64,000 bases of DNA from Chrysopilus asiliformis (Eukaryota; Arthropoda; Insecta; Diptera; Rhagionidae): NCBI GenBank assembly GCA_964034945.1, contig OZ035960.1, forward strand, positions 26,461,487 to 26,525,486, given 5' to 3'. The notes below the pieces were generated by a model, which was not told where the DNA came from, made no database searches, and saw nothing but the letters and a program-made list of their open reading frames with translations. Below are positions 1 through 12,600 of the stretch, piece after piece. Each line of letters begins with the position of its first letter. Position 1 is the first letter of the stretch. A program made the position numbers and the translations under genes.

Positions 1-132
1 TTTTCTTGCTGTGTGGCTTTTCCTTCGATAGGTAGTGCATCGGTTGTGCTTTTGTCATAGTTGTTCATCCTATTGCAGGATAAGAAATTATGTGATAACT
101 CCCCATTCGCTTTTCTTGTTCTGGATAGTTCT

Positions 133-355
133 GGGCACCAATCATGTATTCCGACGCGTCTCTGTCTTTCGACTTCGACGCAGCTTTTAGGCCATATCCG
201 CAATTTGAAATTTCTCGGAATCGTCACTATGAATCCAAACGTGATTCTGACTGTCACTCCAGGAAATTTGAAGCTGCTGATATGGCGAAGTCAAGAGTTA
301 AAAGCTGCGTCGAAGTCGAAAGACAGAGACGCGTCGGAATACATGATTGGTGCCC
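133..355. repeat. Fold-back (inverted-repeat) element, ~223 bp
   Basis: The segment is one large inverted repeat. The outer ~55 bp on each side (beginning GGGCACCAATCATGTATTCC) are almost perfectly complementary, and weaker pairing continues toward the centre, so nearly the whole element can fold on itself. This explains the overlapping open frames here, which I do not regard as genes. No convincing target-site duplication is visible. It is probably a fold-back MITE of unknown superfamily. Confidence 0.75.
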
Positions 356-2765
356 TGGTTACCCTATTTTTAGACGGGAGATCATGACGTAAATTTTTTA
401 ATGGCATAAGTTTGTCCGAAATATTCTTTATTTGAAAAATCAATTACGAACAAAATGGCTTTAAAGTAAAGTATAGATTTTATAATAAAATACAGATCGA
501 ATTTTTTATTCTAAAATATCGATTTTATGATAAAAATCACACAGTTTTTAACTGTAAAAAACTATGAATTAAAAGCAAAAGCTTCAGCCCAGGATGCTTA
601 ATAACTATATCAAATAAATCAGTTGAATAGTTATTGAGTAATCGCTGTCACCGATTTTGGTCAATGCTCCAAACTCGACAGCACACCCGACTTTAAACTC
701 TCATAACTTCTGCAATTTTCTTTTAAAAAGCTTGTATTTTGAGAGATAAAAGTCCAAAATTTACAGCTAAGTGTAACCCCTTAAATCAACAACTATTTTT
801 ATTAAAAATTAATCTGAATCTGTGAAAAATTTTAAGTTAATTTTTTATCAGCAAAAATCTTGTTTTTTTTTTATTATTTTCTCTCTGTGTATCTTCCTCA
901 AACGGTGCTGATGGTGAAAATGATGACGACAACAAGGACGACTACGAATTCGTTTCGATTTCGACAAGTTCCGTCCGCCCCGGTGGGGGAGGGTGGGGAT
1001 CACCGGGAACCAGTGAAAATTTTGCCAGCGATGGAAATGATTCGCGAACAACATGAATCGAGAATATAAAAATCTTACCTCAATGGAATGGATAGCGGGC
1101 TCCGACAGTCAGCCACGAAACACATTTTGCTGACGCTTCCACTTGGCTGCTATGCACCAGTGTATAGGTGATGTTTTTATCTCCGTTGCTTCTATTCGAT
1201 TCCATCCTGCCCTATCCCACTGGGTTTGGATTAACCTAGCCAGTCAAGCAATATTCAGCATCAAACCGGCATCCACTATGCCTTCACAAAAATTCCCACC
1301 CACTCACCCAGTGATGCTAGTAATCTACCTTCTGAAGTGAGTTAGGGAAGACACAACAGAGAAAGAGTCCTTTCATTGATGGAGACATTCGATGGCTCTT
1401 CCTTCTTTCATTCATCATCTCGCCCATCATACAACCATTTAGTCGGCTGGCGCTGTTCAATCCTTTCGAGAGTCAAGGATTGAAATGAAAATTCAAACTG
1501 ACATTTTGAATTAAAACGGAAGCAGCTATCGAGATTGTTCTCACTCATCATCATCATCGTTATTATCATCAGATCGAGATATTTTGCTCCCCCTTCTATT
1601 ATTTGACTGTCTTTTTCATCATTTTTTTCCTCTTCACCAATTTCCTCATTCCATGTGACCTTCTGCACACATCAGAGATCCCTCATACAAGTATACTTTG
1701 CATTGAAGAAGGTGCGATTTTAGGGTAGGAGTGTCGTGGGAGGTCCACAACGCTATCAGTAACTGAAACACTATTGCGACCGAGTTGAACATCAAGAACA
1801 CTACATCATATTGCCAAACAACCTTGGGCTTTATCCAACTCCTTCACAGTATTCAATATGTGAGTACACTATTCGCACAGATTTTCTATATATACGTTCG
1901 TATAGAAACGTACTTACATATGGGGAATCTTAATAGAATGAGTCCTTCTACTACCCCTTTATTTTGGATCCTTTCCTCATATAGTGCTGTTGTTTTTATT
2001 TTCTCGTCCTAGTTGGCACTCTGTTGTCGATAGCATTATCTCTGAACGTATAGTGTATGTTTCCTTACGATAAGCTCTTTAGAAATAGTATTACGTTATA
2101 AGATTTTATATCGGTTAACCTCCCCCGAGACACGATGATATTTTCATTCGTCAAAACTTTACAACGTTACAACGGTGGAGCTTGTTTTTCTACTATCAAA
2201 GCCATTGTTGGAAAATTTGTATTTCTAAGGTTGCGATAAGAATATATTTTAATTTTAAACATGAGTCTAATTCAGTTCTTTTAATTATTCGTCTAAAATT
2301 TAGAGAAATTAATTTTAATGAACAATAAGAGTGGATAACACAACCAATTAGAGATTTCTGTACAAAATAAACTTTTAATGAATATGTGGTGAAAATTTTC
2401 TTCTTTTTTCATCGGTGTAACAAAAAATCTAAAAATTGGGTAATTGAGTAATAAACAATCTTCTCGTCCGCTGCAAGTACTGTTTTCGGTATGCATACCA
2501 TGGGTTAAATTTTAACATTTGTAATGTTTAAGAATTGTTGCCGGTAGGCTAACTACAAATTTAGGGTTCCGCGAAAAAATTTATCATTTCACAAGTTGAA
2601 TTCATTATTTTACAAATCGAGATTCTCTAGAAATTTTTCAGTAGTTACTGGTAACCTTAATTTTTTATGCAATTATTTATTTTTTTCGATTTTGGTTGAA
2701 ATGTTTAGTGAACTGTCCGTTGTGAATTCAAATTTTGTGCATTAACTGCCTTAAAACAAAATTTC
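356..2765. other. Non-coding stretch with one coding-like patch
   Basis: No recognisable gene. The stretch is AT-rich except for about 880-1400, which has a more balanced composition. Within that part a plus-strand frame at 852-1054 stays open with a protein-like composition (see findings) but has no start codon and no clear downstream donor. The rest shows no structure I can name. Confidence 0.4.
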
Positions 2766-2768
2766 TAA

Positions 2769-3188
2769 GGCCCGTTTGCGCGTACAATTCTTAAATAAGA
2801 AAGTTCCGGTTAGCCTACCGTAGAAATTCTGGGCCTTAAATCTAACCGGAATGTCCGACAAAAGGCGGGCTTCAGGGAATTCGCTTGTTTATAACGGGTA
2901 ACAATTTTACTCGCTGGAAATCGTAGAAACGTGTTACACTGACTTTTGTAAGTTATCGCTTTACATGCTGGAAAAAATTTAGCCCTGTACGTTGTCTTGG
3001 TTACGGTCTGTCGCAAGTTGAAAGTCATATTTTGGTGAATGCTCAAACAAAAATATTTCGGTTAGAGGGTTAAGTGCCGTTTGCACCAACAAAACTTAGA
3101 AACTTATGTACAACTTAAAAAATTTAAGTCGAAGAATTTCTACGGTTTAAGTAGACAAACCGCAACCGGGCGTACGCGCAAACGGGCC
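2769..3188. repeat. MITE with TAA target duplication, Harbinger-like
   Basis: The ends are inverted copies of GGCCCGTTTGCGCGTAC (left 2769-2785, right 3172-3188). TAA lies directly outside each end (2766-2768 and 3189-3191). A 3-bp TWA duplication is characteristic of PIF/Harbinger elements. The right part overlaps a second, related inverted-repeat unit at 3074-3232, so the locus is mosaic or nested. No protein is encoded. Confidence 0.6.
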
Positions 3189-3232
3189 TAAGTTGTACAT
3201 AAGTTGCTAAGTTTCGTTGATGCAAACGGCAC
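3074..3232. repeat. Related short MITE, ~45-bp inverted ends
   Basis: The left arm (GTGCCGTTTGCACCAAC...) and right arm (...TGATGCAAACGGCAC) are inverted copies of about 45 bp with a few mismatches. TAA flanks both ends (3071-3073 and 3233-3235). It shares its terminal motif with the unit at 2769-3188 and with the copy at 57366-57492, so these form one Harbinger-like family. Confidence 0.6.
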
Positions 3233-3611
3233 TAAATTATATTAAAAATCTGCTATCATAATAAAGAATTCTACGGGCTGAACATAAGATTGTTACTAAT
3301 GACACTCAGAGTGACGAGAAAGGTATAATAATTTAACAAAATTGGAAAAACACAAAAAAAATCGTGAAAGCGAAGACTGACTTCTTTTCAAAAATATTAA
3401 ATCTCGAAAAATAACCTCCTAGTTTCATTTTTGACTTAACTTTTTTGCATTTGATGCAGTGAACATTTCGATTGAGTTAACAACTTGTTTATTAATTGTG
3501 GGCCTTCGAGCGGACGTGGACTGTGTTATTAAGTCAAGAGAATATCTGGATATTTTTGTTAAATCTTCACAAAAATAAAATTTATCACAAAGGAAATACA
3601 GCTAAATTTTT

Positions 3612-3695
3612 ACTTTTCTCTTCTATAGAGGGAAAGTATTGTATTACTTTTATTACTAAATATTGCAGAGGAAAGTTTTTTGTTGATCACAACTG
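3612..3695 (+). repeat. Minimal copy of a dispersed repeat family (copy A)
   Basis: An 84-bp unit carries both termini of a family also seen at 12983-14040 and 58280-58733. The left end is ACTTTTCTCTTCTATAGAGG and the right end is GCAGAGGAAAGT followed by TGTTGATCACAACTG. The terminal 12 bp of the best copy are inverted repeats (ACTTTCCTCTGC / GCAGAGGAAAGT). Almost the whole interior seen in other copies is missing here. Confidence 0.6.
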
Positions 3696-6600
3696 ATATT
3701 TTTACATGAATTTGATCTTTCAATTTTATTTGCAAAATAGTCAATTTGATGTGTAAAAAGGTATATTTGAACTGAAAAAAAACTGTAATTTGTTTTGAGA
3801 GGCGATTAATATACGTCCACAGTTCACAATTATAATAAAATATGTTTATTAATTTTTAGTGGTAATTACAGTAATTTAAATTTTAATATCACTTAATGTA
3901 CGTATGTACCTAGAGATATTAAACTGCTTCTAGTAATAACATTTAATGCGAATATATTTTTATAGATGCCCGAAAAATTTTGATTTGATTATTAAATTGC
4001 CAGTTTATTATAATAATTTTTCCAATATTCTGTCAATCGATTTTTACTGTCGTTTTTTCCGTTTACGTGGACAGATATGAAAACGAGACAAGAGGGGGGA
4101 AAAGTGAAAGGATTCTGAAATAGAATTTTCATGACAAGAAGATAAAACGGAAATAGCTCCTTCAAATGATCATCATATTGCAAGTTGAATACATATACAC
4201 ATAATATGAAGGACAGTATAAAGGAAAAAAAAGAGAAATCTTAAGATAACATCCCTCCACCATCCTTTGGGACTCAATTAAGTAACTCACCACCATCGGA
4301 CGAATGATCATCTGAGCAGCACTTAAGAACATTTCTACATCATTGAAGCGAACAGTCAAAACCGTTGAAAAGACACACAGAAAATGAGTGCTTAACATCG
4401 TCAACGACAAGAGGAACATTTTAATAATTTTTCAAGTGCAGTTGCAAGTACTTAACTCATTTCAGATCGTATAGTCGACTTCCATTATGCGAGGGATATG
4501 AATATAATAGAACCGAACTTTCTTCATCCGACCCACTCTCAAGAATTCAACAATAGAAAGGATTCAAGGTGGAGTTCGCTAGCAGTAAGTGGATTTTGTC
4601 GCCAAGATCTCCGCGAAATAAGCTGAGATTGAACAATCGAGTGCTGCTCCAGTCATACAGCGCACCCCATGGGAATTTATTATAAAGTTTCCACTTTACG
4701 TAGCGTCTCCATCCCACGTCATTCCCAGGAAATTGCATCACATCGAAATATGATATGAAACCGGAGCAACCCTTTTGTGCACCTAGCCGGCAAACAGGAA
4801 TCTCCAAACTCACACAACTTTACTAAAGTATAAATGAAAAGAGATGCAGAATCAGTGATGAGAGCAACATCCACCTGCGACAATCTTTTGAGAGAGATTG
4901 GAAATCTGCCGCTCTATTATATCAAAGTGTCTTCCTCATTCATACAAAAGAGAAGTTAAAGTACACGTGACTCTGAGAGAATAGCAGCATCCAAAGGATA
5001 CTCCATCCTTGGCTAGAAATAAATGCGAACGTAGTAGTTTCCTCAATGGTGTATGAAGAAGTATATGTCTGGGATGATTTTACTACAGCCTACAACTCGC
5101 TGAAGTTGGGAACGTGGAGTATAAATGAACACCCGATAAGGATGCAAGGACTCGGAATTCGATTGAATGCGACGAAGGATGATTCACAAAATTGTTTGGG
5201 TTACAATAAGGCACCATTGCCTGTTCCTACGGGAGTGCTCTCGTAATCTAATTTCGTCATTCCTTTGGCGTAGTGGAGCTTTCGGGAAACTCTGATATCC
5301 TTCTTCGATTTCCACCAGCTTGGTTATTGTGTAGGTTTGCAAAATTTGCTTTTCTAGTCGCGAGACGTCAACTGCTTTGTTTGAGAGTGGAAAGTTTCTC
5401 CTGCGTTCTGGTTATACCAGGAAGAAATCAGGCCAGGATAGGGAAACTCACCAGAGCTGAAGGAGTATGAAAAAAATGAGTTTGAAACGAGAGGAAAAAC
5501 TCTTTCGGTATACGTTCCTATCCAGCTTGGTTGGATGGTATTTCATTTTTTAACCCTCGCTGATGGAATTTGAGAAAATGGGGAAAACTGGAACTAGAAG
5601 GTGGTCCCCCTGCCATAGGGTAGAATCGGTTCAGATGACGGTCGAGATGGTAGAGATTCTTGTTTCGCGCTGAAGAAGCAGTTGTAGTGGTCGTAATCGT
5701 AGTAACACATATTATATAGTGGAAATGGTTGGCCGTGGTGACAGTGGCATTGGGTATGAAGTCGTAGTGGCAAGTGGAATGGGAGCGGAGGAATGACTGA
5801 AATTTGTTCGACGGATAAAGTGGGTGGTTGATGGTGTAACAGCGATCGTGCGGAAGACTGATAAGAGACTCTTGCAGTATCTTTTATGTTTCGACTATAA
5901 GTACTTTAAGGCAAATAATTAACATGGGACTAAGCAAAAAAAGGATGGAAATAAAGAGGTTCTATCTATATAAAAAAATTATTTAAAAGTATAATGGGAA
6001 GACAATTTATTTAGTTGCCTTTTTCATTTAATATTAGCCATAATAATCAAATAATTCGTTAATATATCATAACTTTCATATAAACGACTTTGGTACACAG
6101 TAAAATGGATTCAGACAGATATCAAATTATTAGCAGTTCATTACTAAAACGTTATGCGTAGACAAAACTGTTTTTCTCTTAGTTTGGTACATATTCTTTT
6201 ACCAGTATTTATCAAAAAAAATAACATTAACTTCAGTAAATATAGATTTTTATTGAGACGAAATGGCAATTAGTTTTTTGCTTTAAGAACTATTTTGTTA
6301 CTCATAGTAATTTATATGCACATACGGAAAACAATATTTTATGCCTCTTATTTTTTTTCTTTTTATGGAATATGTCACAGTATATATAGATTCCGCCATC
6401 TGCTATCTCAAATGGGACACTGAAATGTCAACAATTCCGAGGAAAGAAAGAAACAAATCTATCCAGAAAAATTGAACGTTAATTTTGGAATTGAAATGTT
6501 TATGCAGCTCCCCGTCGGATTATTATTCAAGTCTTATACCGATGAATCTTATTCATATTCAGAGTGCCATATACAATTATTATGTCATTTCCTGAAAATA

Positions 6601-9586
6601 TGTTTGCAACTATAATCCTTTTGTGTTCGACTTTAAGCATGTAATTCAATTTTTATTGATGGCACCCATAAAAAATATTGTGATTGATTCGAGAAGCTGC
6701 CACCCGGAAAAAGAAATTGTAGAATCAGACCTCGATAGCGATAATGATCTCTCAAAAACTGAAACTATAAGACAAACAATGAATCTGTGAACAATTTAAA
6801 TAAAATTTTGGAATGGATGAATATAAAAACAGCCCTAATTTTTTTAGGTTCCACTTTTCGCGATCCTACTGTAATTGAAACCATAACAATATTTTCATCA
6901 TTCAGTATACCCCTCGATGCTATACACCTCCCTGGTTTGATACCGGTATATAATATCGAAATTTCAATGTACTGCTCTTTTATTATTAAACATTTTTTAA
7001 TTTGAATTTAAACATTTTTATTTAAAACCTTAAAGAACAATTAAAAATACTTCGAATCTGAATCGACAAAGTTTTTGTCACGGAATACTTAAGAGTTTTG
7101 ACAAACTTTTTGTCACCAAATTAGTTGTGCGAATACTAAAATTAGTTGTGCGAATTTACAGGATTAACAATTTACAGTTAAAATCTGATTTTGTTCCTGT
7201 TTAGAGGAGGCTGAAATTTTGAAGACATTTTTATGGACTCGAGGTTAAGATTCGAAATTGTCAGTGTCAAAATTTACTGTTGATATTTAAACTGTCGCCA
7301 CAATCGATTGTCGCTCATGTTTCAAATCTCATTACCATGAACATAAGTCTAAAGCTTCGTGAAATTCCCTCAATTTTTTTTTGAGTTTTGCGGTAACAAA
7401 TATACTCTCTGAAATGTCTGAAATGGCGGTTTTTAAATAGGCAACTGTACGTGACTGTTTTATTTAAATATAACTTAATCGTATGGCTACAAAATCAAAA
7501 ATCTGTACTTGATCTTGTTTAGATGAACCTGAAATTTTTCAGAAATCTTTTTGGAGTCAAGGCTCCAAAAAGTGCGTAAGTGTAAAATTGTAAATTTCCG
7601 GGCTAACCCAGTTTTTTCCTGCGGCTTAATTGAATGCAATTTTTATAGTATTTTGTATTTAGGTGTTGTCCATAAAAAGCTTTCCTCTAATTTTAGGCGT
7701 TAAAATTCGAGAAAAATTGCTGAAAACGTCAAAATTTTGCACTGAGTTCTGTAAGTTTGTAAATCTTGTCAGAATATGTCCAATTTTTTGAAATAAAGTG
7801 TTTGAACATTCATTTTTAATTATATCTGATCTTGAAATCTAAACCCATTAGACTTGCACACTGACGCTAGGTAAGAATATTTTCAATTTTTTTTGTTATC
7901 CAGATATGCAATGCATGAAAACTAGAGGAAACCAATCTCAAGAAAAAAATACTTCGAAGCGTCAGCGTAACAGTCAGTATTAGTGCTTAGAATCATCGTC
8001 AGCGGGAATGATAAAAATAATTTTCGTCGTGTATTCATTTGGTAAAGTCGGTATTGTATAGAGTTTCGAAATTAAAAGAAAAATAATACGAATGCACGGA
8101 ATACTACGGATGTAAAGTGTAATGTGTAAAGTGAGTAGAATATGTTCCCCAAAATACAAACCATTATTTCGGATAGTTTTGAACCCAACTTCTATGCTAT
8201 CCTAGATTCTATACTCATATCGAAGTCGTATTCAGTGAATGTTACGTGCTATAGACGTCGGTCGTGTAATATTCACTTCGTATATGATACAGTAGTGTAC
8301 TCGTTTAGTGTGTAACAAACGGCAGCAAACTTGGTGGTTGATGATCATAATTCCCTTCATACGAGCCCAAAACGAATGTGAAGTATATATCCCTGCTGTG
8401 GCTGTTTTGTGGGACTGGGGGTTGTGCAGAGCCAAAAACTAAGCTGGAAAAACGGAATCGAGTATAGACCAGACCACAGACTAGATTACACACATAGAAC
8501 GGGACAGAGCTGTTGGGAGTAGTATTAGCTGGAAGCGTACTTGGTTCGTTCTTTGAGGCATAAAACCCTCATATCAAAATAAGAATCTAATCAATTGAAA
8601 CAATCTTTTGGTGCTTTGTTAGTACGCTGGAAGCTAGCACTGGCTGCCTTATCTTTTAATCATTAAGACTGTTCTACACCTAAAAACTAAGTTATATATA
8701 CACAAATACTAAAAAAAATAACATAAAAAAAGATAAATAAAACTACAAAACAAAATATTCCTCGTCTGAATCTTTATGTGTATACGCTGGCATTCAGATA
8801 TCTGTTTATCGGGTAAATTCTGGTCGAGAATTTTCATTACTTTTTTCCCTATTTGATTTCATTTTTATTATTTATTTAGTTTTTTTTAATTTCCAATGTT
8901 TTTGTGTATTTGTTTTGTTATAACGACTTTTTAGTGAATATTTGTTTCGTTTTTAATCCTCACGGAGCAATAGGGCCACTAAAAAATCTTTTAGAAAATA
9001 TAAAATGTGACTTTTAAAATTGGAATCGAGACTATAAAACTTAAAGTAAAATTCACTATTTATAGAAAAACTCAAAATTTGAGATTTTGGCACCTAAAAA
9101 GGTTTTAAATTTTGAATTCCAAAAGCAAATTCCTAAAATTTTACGCTTCTGTTTTGGAACTTAGAAAATTAGTTTAGATGACAAATATAGGAGCTGCTCA
9201 GAAAATAAATCACACATTTTTAGGGGTTCTGTGATAATGTGGCGGCGATATTAAATCACACCTAGGGATAATCTTTGGACAAGTGAACTAAAAACAGTTT
9301 ACTCCATTTTTCTTGAAGCACATATGAAAAAAAGGCAGAAAGGCAGGAGTAAATTAACATTACCTATTAATGGCAATTCCTGTGTCCCAAATGTTAATGT
9401 GGAGACTGTTTGGGATTGATTAATTTCTTTTGGAATATTGTTTTGTGATTGAATGCATTGGAAAATCGTTTCTCAAAATCGCAAAAAAATGTAGAATTTG
9501 AAATATCAATTCGATTGAAATTTCCGTAATTTTAATATTCTTATCAAACTTTATATTAATTGATATTTTTTTTTATTCTTTTCCAG
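3696..9586. other. Long non-coding region upstream of the ush microexon
   Basis: No gene recognised on either strand. About 4100-5900 is less AT-rich than its surroundings and could hold regulatory sequence, but no defined site can be read. About 7185-7270 and 7500-7590 are diverged direct copies of one another. The 3' end (9570-9586) is a good polypyrimidine tract plus AG, so at least the last part is intron, presumably of ush. Confidence 0.4.
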
Positions 9587-9628
9587 GTGATTGTCAAGAA
9601 TCTGCAGAAGAAATGACTGTTGAAAGAG
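9587..9628 (+). CDS. ush: ush upstream 42-bp microexon (proposed)
   Basis: A polypyrimidine tract and CAG end at 9586. The 42-nt segment encodes about 14 acidic residues (DCQESAEEMTVER) and is followed by the donor GTGAGG. It ends one base into a codon, and the next exon at 35408 begins with the two bases that complete it (a Glu), so the phase fits across a 25.8 kb intron. FOG proteins have an acidic region ahead of finger 1. The assignment rests on splice-site quality and phase only. Confidence 0.55.
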
Positions 9629-12600
9629 GTGAGGCCAGAAATTTATATAACCTACTAGCTTGCATACCCGTCGTTGCCGGGTTAAGTTTTTTCAATTTTT
9701 TTTTATGGTCTATGTTGGAGCTAAACTTTAGGCCAATCGGCTCGGTAGTTTCCCCGCGAAAGGGTCACATAGAGGAAGAGCTAAGTTTCGAAATCACTTT
9801 ACCCCCTCCCCTTACTCCCCCCACCCCTCGCACTACTTTTCCGTATGCCTATGTTGGAACCAGAACTACCACAGACACTCATGCTAAATTTCAAGTCAAT
9901 CGGTTCAGCCGTTTTGCGTGAAAGAGGAACAGACAGACAGACAGTAACCAGTTATTTTTGGTTGATAATTGCGCTTCTTAAAAATTTTTGTTAAAACTCT
10001 TCCACAAATTTCTTCTAAGATTGAAAATGGACCACTTTCGAATTTGCGATTCAATTTTGCCATTTGTTCAGAACAAGTACTTTATGAGACAAAATATTTT
10101 TTTTTTAGAAAATCAAACATAATATTGTCCAAAGCAAACGAGAAAAAATATAATTTTGATAATAATAAACCAAAATTTTATACATTTGGTCAAAGTATTT
10201 TTATCTTATAAACATTTTTCCCAAATCCGACAAAATATTTTATGGTCTAATATTCTTAAAAAATATGCACTGAGAAAACATCGCCTGTTTTTATAATATT
10301 TGCACCTTATCCGTTTAATATCCGATGGAATGAAAGTCTCTGAAAAATTACCAGTCTTCTAATATCTAAAAGGCATCAAGTATCCTTAAACAATTTTTTT
10401 CCTTCTTTCTTGAGCTTATCTCTTACAGTTATGCGCACTAAATCTTTATTGGGAATTTGTAACCTTTTATGATTATTCAAATCCTTCACTATTATCTACA
10501 AAATAAACAATTTGAAACCCTTAAAGGAGAAGAAGCGAAAAACCACGCATTTAGAATGAGTGAAACGGACAGGTTATGATAAGGGGCGGTTTTTTCTTCT
10601 TCTACGAACGAAGAAAAATCACTTCCCCCAAAATGCACATGATGTTGTCGTCTTTCTGGCTTATCTCTGAAAGTAATTGATCATCAACTAAACAAGAAAA
10701 TTTCTTTCATTTTTTATCTCAGCGTGTAGAGTCGTCTTTTGCCAATTTTGATATTCATAAAGCGCACTCGCATTTTTTATCTACGAAAAATTGATTTCAA
10801 AATAAAATCAATTGCCTCTCAAAGGAGAAAGATTAAAAACGGCAACAGAAAACCAAGGATATTTTCATCTTGCCTCTTTTGTGTTTTATGCGACGGTTTA
10901 AATGGTCGATGATGAAAGTGGGTGGTGAATAGATAATGGTTATAAGGATGATGATGATTGGCTTTTTATTTTCGTTTTTATTTATAAATATATATATATG
11001 TCTATAATAGACGTGTGTGACACTAAGCGATTATTTATCTCATGTCAGTAAATTCCTTATTGCGGGGGACGACTATTCTGTGGCTGCTGGTTTAGCCCTT
11101 TTTCCAGGATAAATGAAATTCTACTATAAATACTCGAGATATTCGTATAAGACACAGGCAATCGAAAGTCTGAAATCCAAAATTCAAGATCCGAAACTCA
11201 AAAAACCAGAAGCTACAAGCTGAAAAATACAAGCTTGGAGATGTGGCGACAAAGCTGATCTGGAGCCAATCATGGGCAAAAGGCAGAGTCAAAGCTAACT
11301 CAACTGTAATAGATATATTGTAAAAGTAACAGCATACCATTTATAACCGTGTTATTTTGCACACATAAATTTTTATTTTTCATATTCCTTTTTTTTTTTT
11401 TTGCTTTGGGTATGGTGTCGTCATATAGCGACACATAAGTATATAATTTTTTTTTTGCTTTTAACGAAATGTCTACCTCAAGTCTTTTGGTTGGGTGCTA
11501 AACTGATGGTTACTCGATGTTGTTGGATACTGGAAATGGGTGCTGATATATACCGATACTGGTTGCTGGCACTGGTGATGTAGTTGATGGTGCTGGTGCG
11601 ACCAATGCTCCTTATCTCTGTCGACCAGACGCTTTTATGTAGAAACCATATCTAAATTTTACTTGTCGTCCCCTCTGTCATCTTATAGACACTAAGTGTC
11701 TTGTAGAAAATATATGAATAAGCTGAAAACTTGATAAAGAGAGGAGAAAGTGTGGCCTGGCATCAACAAGAACGAAGAGATAAACTTCTCTACTTTTTCA
11801 GTAAGCAATGATCCGGATGGGATGGATGGAAATATTGGGGGGGTGGTAGAAAATGGGCTATGAAAGGACTAGTAAGCGGAAAAGTGGGTAATTGATAGTG
11901 GATTGGGTGCGGGTAAACTGATGTGCCAGACTGATCCTGCTGGCTATATAATCAAAAATAGGAAAAGGACGAAAGGATAAACCGACAGTAGTGTCGGGGC
12001 CATGTCAAAAGATCCGCACGAGAATAATAATTTGGAAAGATGAATGCCGGGACAACAGTGGTGTTGCTGTTGGCCCAGACTAAGAAACATCCATAAGACC
12101 TAAAATATATACGAAAGTCAATGGGGTCTGGGTTTAGGTTAAGTTGGGGAATGATGCGAATTATAGGAAGTAGATAGCGGTTGGCGGATAAAAGATATAT
12201 TATACGTACACATAATGATATTGACTATTTTAGAGGAGATATTAATAGAGCAATATAAATATTTACTGTTATCATGTGGACGTGGATTAAAATGAATAAA
12301 TTTTTTAATTCAATCTTCAAAGTTTTATGGTGTCCTTGCCTGGATCACGTCAAAACATAAATTGGCCATGTTTTATGTGTTTCACAGGTTTGCCGGGAAT
12401 CGACATCGATAATATATATTGTTTGTGTTTTATCACTGTTTATCAAAGAATTCGTTGTTTAGCATCGATATTTAAATTCTACATCATATCTTGTAATATC
12501 TTATGATGCGTTGTAGGATTTATATATCAATGATTCTGTAGCAGATTCTATAAATTGACATTTAATTTTTTTTAGGACTTTGACAATGTTCCTGACAATA

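Noticed and set aside
61..392. Two overlapping open frames of 82-108 codons at the left edge
   Set aside because: They lie in the 133-355 fold-back element, whose self-complementarity keeps several frames open. No domain or splice context.
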